Of a DNA stretch of 64,000 bases, positions 59,807-64,000 are shown piece by piece. How positions within the stretch are numbered: the stretch's first letter is position 1; the number at the start of each line of letters is the position of its first letter. The DNA is from Streptomyces canus (lineage in GTDB: Bacteria > Actinomycetota > Actinomycetes > Streptomycetales > Streptomycetaceae): the NCBI RefSeq assembly GCF_001514145.1, contig NZ_KQ948661.1, positions 186,001-250,000 of the forward strand. Reading direction: 5' to 3'. The notes below the pieces were generated by a model, which ran no database searches, was not told the DNA's origin, and worked only from the letters and a program-made list of their open reading frames with translations. The position numbers and the translations under genes are program-made.

Positions 59807-60742
59807 ATGGCCCGGATGCCCTGGACCACCGCCCGTCGCACGAGTGCGGCGGTCGCCGCCCTGTCCCCGTTCCTGCTGACCGTGTTCGCGGCGGCGCCCG
59901 CGCAGGCCCACGGCGCTCCCACGGATCCGGTCAGCCGGGTCTTCGCCTGCTCCCCCGACGGCGGCTCCTCGGGCACGGCGGCATGCCGCGCCGCCGTGGC
60001 GGCCAACGGCTCGCCCTTCACGGCGTGGGACAACCTGCGGGTCGCCAACGTGAACGGCCGGGACCGGCAGACGATCCCCGACGGCAAGCTGTGCAGCGGC
60101 GGCCTGCCCGCCTACCAGGGCCTCGACCTGGCCCGCTCCGACTGGCCGTCGACCCGCCTGAACCCCGGTGCGACGCTGACCATGAAGTACGTCTCGACGA
60201 TCCCGCACACCGGCACGTTCCGGATGTACCTCACCGAGCCCGGCTACGATCCGTCGAAGCCGCTGAAGTGGTCCGATCTGCCGGAGCAGCCGTTCGCCCA
60301 GGTGAAGGACCCGGCGCTGACGGACGGCGCGTACCGGATCAGGATGACGCTGCCGAAGGACCGGACGGGCCGGCAGGTGCTGTACACGATCTGGCAGAAC
60401 AGCAGTACGGCGGACACGTACTACTCGTGCTCGGACGTGGTGTTCCCGGCAGCGGCCGACAAGGGCGGGGACGAGGGCGGGGCGAGCGCCACCGCGTCGC
60501 CGACCCGGTCGAAGGCGGCGGAGAAGCAGCCCGCCAGGAGTCCGGCGCCGGCCACCGCCTCACCCACGCCGACACCTTCCGTGGCCCGTTCGGCGGGCGG
60601 CGTCGTTCCCGACTCCACTCCGGTGGCCGCCGACGCCGACCCCGCCTCGGGGCCTTCCGCGCCCATGCTGGCGGGCGGCGCCGCCGGGGTGCTGGTGCTC
60701 ACCGGGGGCGCCGCCCTGGCGCTTCGTCTGCGCCGGCGCTGA
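59807..60742 (+). CDS. lytic polysaccharide monooxygenase, AA10, C-terminal membrane anchor
   Basis: 311 residues. A signal peptide ends AQA and leaves histidine 35 as first residue; with histidine 134 (STIPHTGTF) it forms the copper histidine brace. The catalytic domain runs to about residue 215 (WQNSSTADTYYSCSDVVF). It is followed by a 70-residue Ala/Pro/Thr-rich linker and a transmembrane helix (APMLAGGAAGVLVLTGGAALAL) ending RLRRR, so the enzyme is fixed at the cell surface rather than released. AA10 enzymes oxidise chitin or cellulose. No carbohydrate-binding module. Confidence 0.92.
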   Translation: MARMPWTTARRTSAAVAALSPFLLTVFAAAPAQAHGAPTDPVSRVFACSPDGGSSGTAACRAAVAANGSPFTAWDNLRVANVNGRDRQTIPDGKLCSGGLPAYQGLDLARSDWPSTRLNPGATLTMKYVSTIPHTGTFRMYLTEPGYDPSKPLKWSDLPEQPFAQVKDPALTDGAYRIRMTLPKDRTGRQVLYTIWQNSSTADTYYSCSDVVFPAAADKGGDEGGASATASPTRSKAAEKQPARSPAPATASPTPTPSVARSAGGVVPDSTPVAADADPASGPSAPMLAGGAAGVLVLTGGAALALRLRRR

Positions 60743-60764
60743 ACTACACGGTCACGGAGTTCAG
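60739..60764. terminator. hairpin across convergent stops
   Basis: CTGAACT and AGTTCAG form a seven-base stem with a 12-base loop, overlapping the LPMO stop and abutting the stop of the next gene. It is a weak candidate terminator. Confidence 0.4.
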
Positions 60765-61423
60765 TTGACGTAGACCGCCTCACCGCTCGCGGTCACCGGG
60801 CTGTACTTCGCGGTCCAGAAACCGCTGGCGGGGCACAGCGAGGAGCCGGACGTCCGGGTGAACTGCTGGTTGGCGAAGGTGATGCTGTTGTCGGTGTTGT
60901 CCGCCGTTCCGGACAGGCCGGACGCCGCCTGGTAGACACAGCTGACGCTGCCCAGCAGGGTGCGCAGCACGACGGTGGTCTGGATGGCGGTACCGCTCGC
61001 CGGGGTCACGGCGACGGAACCGTCGGAGGACACGGCGGTGGTGTACGGCAGGTTGTTCACCGTGATGCTGGTGACGCCGAGGACGCCGACCACGTTCGAG
61101 GTGCAGTTGCTGAAGGTCTGCCCGGTCAGGGACTCGGTGGCGGTGCCCGGGGCGGTCGGGTTGCCGTCGACCGTGGCGGTGAACGTGGAGGCCGAGCAGC
61201 TGATCCCGCTGGTGCCCGTCGAGCTGGAGTAGAGGGTCGCGGTGGTGCCGGCGGCCAGGGACGCGCTGATGACCGAGCCCTCGGCGACGTTGGTGCCGCC
61301 GACCCCTCCGGTGGTGAGAACCGCGACATCGGCCGCGGCGGCGGGGGCGGACGCGGCCACGGCCACGGGAAGCGCGAAGGCGGCGGCAGCGGCGGTGAGG
61401 GAGAGCAGAGAACGCATACGCAT
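60761..61423 (-). CDS. secreted protein of unknown function
   Basis: 220 residues with an N-terminal signal peptide (MRMRSLLSLTAAAAAFALPVAVAASAPAAAA). The mature chain is Thr/Ser/Gly/Val-rich with four or five cysteines (ISCSAS, FSNCTSN, VSCVYQ, SLCPAS) and a regular strand pattern, as in small beta-rich streptomycete exoproteins. No family is recognised with certainty. An AGAGG ribosome site is 10 bases from the ATG. Confidence 0.75.
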   Translation of the reverse strand: MRMRSLLSLTAAAAAFALPVAVAASAPAAAADVAVLTTGGVGGTNVAEGSVISASLAAGTTATLYSSSTGTSGISCSASTFTATVDGNPTAPGTATESLTGQTFSNCTSNVVGVLGVTSITVNNLPYTTAVSSDGSVAVTPASGTAIQTTVVLRTLLGSVSCVYQAASGLSGTADNTDNSITFANQQFTRTSGSSLCPASGFWTAKYSPVTASGEAVYVN

Positions 61424-62087
61424 GCGGGGTTGCCTCTTTCCTGAGGTGAGGGTGGGTGTGGGGGGCGCGGACGCATGTCGGCGTCCGCCGTCGCCGGTCC
61501 GTCACGCCTTCTCCGTACGTGACGGACCGGCAACGGCAGCCGGCCGGTGACCGTCCGGACACCCCATGGGGGAGGGCTCCGGCCGGGCCGGGCGAGAGGT
61601 GGCGAGCCCGCTACGGCCCAGGGGGGAAGTGACCGTTTCGGGTGCCGTGGAGGGTCGGACTCGGGCGGTGAAGAGCCCGTGAGGACAGATGGTCCGGGAA
61701 AGCGGGCAGGTGCCGCCCGACGGCTTGGATCCGGCGCCACGGATCCTGGGGAAGCCAGGGAGAGTTGTAGACCTGATCATCCGTCAACGTCAAGGTGCAA
61801 CAAGGGAGTTGATCATCGTCGGATGATATTTCCCTGCCGGTGGGAACGTTGTGGATCACGACTGCCACATAATCAACACCCTTTACTCACAAGTTGCTTG
61901 ACCCATGACCGTAACCGCCGGTAACTTCCGTGTCGCTACTGCGGAGTACGTGAAAGCCCTTGCAGCCGCCGGGGGTTGGGAGGAGACGTGCGCCGCAGCC
62001 GCCGTCCGCGCCAGGACAACACGCCACTGAAGCCGCACATCCGCACGTGAGCCCCACTTGCGTTGACTATGCCCCTGGGAGCAGCAC
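61424..62087. other. 664-bp intergenic region with AT-rich part
   Basis: No gene supported. The part around 61770-61900 is AT-rich for this genome (GATGATATTTCCC, CACATAATCAACAC) and precedes a good promoter for the DUF6230 gene. A 150-base 5' leader would follow. Nothing like a known riboswitch was recognised. Confidence 0.6.
61898..61927 (+). promoter_or_regulatory. promoter of the DUF6230/DUF6114 operon
   Basis: TTGACC (61898-61903), 18 bases, TAACTT (61922-61927), matching SigA/HrdB hexamers; AT-rich upstream sequence flanks it. The start would be near 61934, leaving a leader of about 150 bases before the ATG at 62088. Confidence 0.55.
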
Positions 62088-62753
62088 ATGGCCTCGTCCG
62101 TCGGCACCACCTCCGAGACCCCCGAAAGCGGTTCCACCCCCGAAGCCTCCGACAGCCCCGCCAGACGCGGACGGGTCCGGGGACGCCGGGCCGCGATCAT
62201 GGCCGTGCCGGCCGTCGCGATCACCGCGGGTCTCGCGATCATGACCGCCGAGGGTGCTCTGGGCGCCCAGTTCGCCATCTCCGGGATGGCCTTCACGGTC
62301 ACCGCGGAAAGCCTCGACGGCACCGGGTTCGAGCAGTTCGGCGGCCTTGACAACATGGCGGACAACAGCCCGAACGCCGGCGACACCGGTGGTCAGGTGC
62401 TGGTCGTGACCTCCGCCATCAAGAGCGCGACCCTTTCCAAGCTGTGCCAGAGCGTCGACCTGGGCGGCACCAACCTGAAGATCGAGGCAGGCTCCGGGGA
62501 GAAGAAAGTCGAGGCCACCGACCTGACCACGGACTCGACCGAGATGTCCGGTAACGCCGCCTTCCGCAACATCGAGATCGGCAACGACGCCAGCACCCTC
62601 ACCAAGGCGGGGGTGAAGGGCCCCCTCGGCGTCTTCAGCCAGCAGTCCGACACCGTGCACATCGACAACCTGCGGCAGACCAACTACGCCACCACGGCAG
62701 GCGTGTTCAAGCTGCCCGGCCTCAAGCTCAGCTTCAGCAGCAAGGCCTGCTGA
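62088..62753 (+). CDS. DUF6230 family membrane-associated or secreted protein
   Basis: 221 residues. After a 33-residue charged N-tail (RRGRVRGRRAA) there is one hydrophobic segment (IMAVPAVAITAGLAIMTAEGALG) and an exported domain with alternating strands (FAISGMAFTVTAESLDG, GVFSQQSDTVHIDNL) ending in cysteine. It is the streptomycete DUF6230 family, sometimes annotated as cholesterol esterase without proof. It overlaps the next gene by one base (TGATG), a conserved pair. Confidence 0.85.
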   Translation: MASSVGTTSETPESGSTPEASDSPARRGRVRGRRAAIMAVPAVAITAGLAIMTAEGALGAQFAISGMAFTVTAESLDGTGFEQFGGLDNMADNSPNAGDTGGQVLVVTSAIKSATLSKLCQSVDLGGTNLKIEAGSGEKKVEATDLTTDSTEMSGNAAFRNIEIGNDASTLTKAGVKGPLGVFSQQSDTVHIDNLRQTNYATTAGVFKLPGLKLSFSSKAC

Positions 62754-63298
62754 TGGAGGGTCAGGAGCCGGTGGGCGGGCCCGAGCCCTCGGGCGGACAG
62801 CAGCCCGTGGCCGAGCAGGACGCGTTCACCCGCTGGGTGTACGGACGCCCCTTCTTCGGCGGCCTCTGGCTCACCCTGGGCGGGGCCTGGATCCTGCTCA
62901 CCATGAAGGCCTCGGTGAAGGTCGTCCTGCACATCGGGATGCAGGGCCTGGCGGGCTACCTCCTGCCGACCCTGATGGTGCTGCTGGGGCTGCTGATCCT
63001 CTTCAGCCCCGAACAGCGCCTGTTCTACTCGATCACCGGCGTCCTGATCTCCATGGGCACCTGGGTCACCTCGAACCTGGGCGGCTTCATGGTCGGCCTC
63101 CTGCTGGGGGTCGCGGGGAGCGTGCTGACCTTCGGCTGGCTGCCCGACCAGGACCGCCGGGTGAGCCGCCGCGAGCGGCGCGAGCAGGGCCGGGAGGCGG
63201 AGTGGCCCGGTACGGAGAGCCACCCGGGGCAGCCCGGTCCCGCGACCGACACGGCGCATGCCGGGATGGTCGCCGGTACACCGCAGGCCAGCCAGTAG
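62753..63298 (+). CDS. DUF6114 family membrane protein
   Basis: 181 residues, four hydrophobic segments (FFGGLWLTLGGAWILLTM, GLAGYLLPTLMVLLGLLILF, FYSITGVLISMGTWV, GGFMVGLLLGVAGSVLTFGWL) and a charged C-tail. It is always found with DUF6230; together they may form a cell-surface complex. Function unknown. The start overlaps the DUF6230 stop. Confidence 0.85.
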   Translation: MEGQEPVGGPEPSGGQQPVAEQDAFTRWVYGRPFFGGLWLTLGGAWILLTMKASVKVVLHIGMQGLAGYLLPTLMVLLGLLILFSPEQRLFYSITGVLISMGTWVTSNLGGFMVGLLLGVAGSVLTFGWLPDQDRRVSRRERREQGREAEWPGTESHPGQPGPATDTAHAGMVAGTPQASQ

Positions 63299-63393
63299 CC
63301 GGGCCGCACCGACCCACCCGCCCGTGGGATCACGCACCTCCACAGGACCGCGCACCCGCCCTCCCGGGGCCCGGACCGCGCAGGCACCGTCCG

Positions 63394-64000
63394 TCAGACG
63401 CCGGGCAGCCTGCGCGGTTCGACGCGTTCCTCGACCGCCGTCCCGCCGTCGCGCCTGACGACGTAGGCGCCCTTTCCGGGCACCTCGGTGACGGCCTCGA
63501 CGAGTTCGGTGCCGCGGTAGACCAGACCCACGCCGTCGTCCGTGCAGTGGGTGGCCGGCAGGGTGCCGTCCGCGACGAGCCGGTGGATCAGGGGACGACG
63601 GCCCGGGTCACTGTCGTAGTGCACGCCGTTTCCGTACGGCAGGAAGCCCAACGCGTCGGTGAGCGGGCGCAGTTCCGGGCCGTACGAATCCGTGGTGCCG
63701 CCCTCGAACCAGCACAGGGAGCCCGCGCTGACCCCGCTGAGCACCACACCGGCCTCCCAGGCCCGGCGCATCACGCGGTCGAGGCCGTGCACTCGCCAGA
63801 CGGCGAGCAGGTTCGCCACCGAGCCGCCCATGACCCACACCACGTCCTGCTCCAGGACGGTGCCCTCGACGTCGTCCAGGTTGGGCATGGGGAAGAGCTG
63901 GAGCGGGGTGAGGTCGAAGCCGGCCACCCGGGCCGCCTCGTGCATCCGTGCCGTGAAGTGTTCGGCGTCCCCGATGGCCGTGCCGACGTACATCACGCGC
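63394..64000 (-). CDS. peptidase E family protein (S51 / class I glutamine amidotransferase-like), N-terminus missing
   Basis: About 202 residues; the frame continues past the right edge, where family members have another 40 or so residues. The nucleophile serine is in GVVLSGVSAGSLCWFEGG, with DVVWVMGGSVANLLA before it and HYDSDPGRRP later; peptidase E cleaves Asp-X dipeptides or tripeptides, and cyanophycinase is related. The visible segment VMYVGTAIGDAEHF is typical. Upstream context is outside the window. Confidence 0.88.
   Translation of the reverse strand, partial: RVMYVGTAIGDAEHFTARMHEAARVAGFDLTPLQLFPMPNLDDVEGTVLEQDVVWVMGGSVANLLAVWRVHGLDRVMRRAWEAGVVLSGVSAGSLCWFEGGTTDSYGPELRPLTDALGFLPYGNGVHYDSDPGRRPLIHRLVADGTLPATHCTDDGVGLVYRGTELVEAVTEVPGKGAYVVRRDGGTAVEERVEPRRLPGV

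Overview
This window is a piece of a Streptomyces chromosome. The evidence is high G+C throughout, frequent GTG starts, tightly packed genes with strong GC bias at third codon positions, very rare TTA codons, and typical genus markers: a two-domain geosmin synthase, a gamma-butyrolactone (AfsA/ArpA-type) signalling set including a CprB-like receptor, an SSI protease inhibitor, a SAV2148-type HEPN protein and a DUF6230/DUF6114 pair. Gene content (sulfate activation cluster, erm/mgt resistance pair, geosmin synthase, cprB) matches what I recall of the SCO6071-SCO6099 part of S. coelicolor, in reverse order and with many insertions and losses. That comparison is from memory, not from a search.

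Layout. 1-6.4 kb: assimilatory sulfur block (cysC end, cysD, cysN, then a sulfonate/taurine-type ABC transporter and a sirohydrochlorin chelatase-like protein), all forward. 6.4-10.9 kb: ketopantoate reductase-like, SnoaL/DUF4440 and DUF1697 proteins, and an MMPL exporter ending in a strong bidirectional terminator. 10.9-13.2 kb: a macrolide/lincosamide resistance operon (Erm methyltransferase, then macrolide glycosyltransferase) preceded by a 31-codon leader ORF, a promoter with an AT-rich WblC/WhiB7-like box, and an RBS-sequestering stem. 13.2-16.2 kb: a carbohydrate ABC importer without its own ATPase. 16.4-21.9 kb: kinase-like phosphotransferase, LysR/EamA divergent pair, YbaK-type deacylase, DEDDh exonuclease, HEPN protein. 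22.0-24.2 kb: two secreted proteins that together look like one copper amine oxidase split into two polypeptides. 24.4-35.4 kb: maltooligosaccharide-to-trehalose genes glgX, treY and treZ, interrupted by two M14 carboxypeptidase-like paralogues, an SSI inhibitor translationally coupled to one of them, and a DUF1707-FHA protein. 35.4-41.5 kb: housekeeping-like genes and one frameshifted pseudogene.

41.7-49.8 kb: geosmin synthase, a second sulfonate/nitrate-type ABC operon headed by a luciferase-like oxidoreductase, and a divergent P450. 49.8-57.6 kb: a large NB-ARC/TPR STAND protein, a methyltransferase, an ARMT1-type phosphatase, and a gamma-butyrolactone locus with two receptor-type regulators flanking an AfsA homologue; operator-like palindromes sit in both of its intergenic regions. 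57.7-64 kb: mostly secreted proteins (S8 protease, membrane-anchored LPMO, small secreted protein), the DUF6230/DUF6114 pair and the start of a peptidase E gene running off the right edge.

Five genes carry an in-frame TTA codon (M14 carboxypeptidase at 31.9 kb, ABC binding protein at 47.5 kb, NB-ARC protein at 51.1 kb, the CprB-like receptor and the AfsA homologue), so four of the five lie within 9 kb and would depend on the bldA tRNA. No tRNA, rRNA, insertion sequence, attachment site or CRISPR array was seen.
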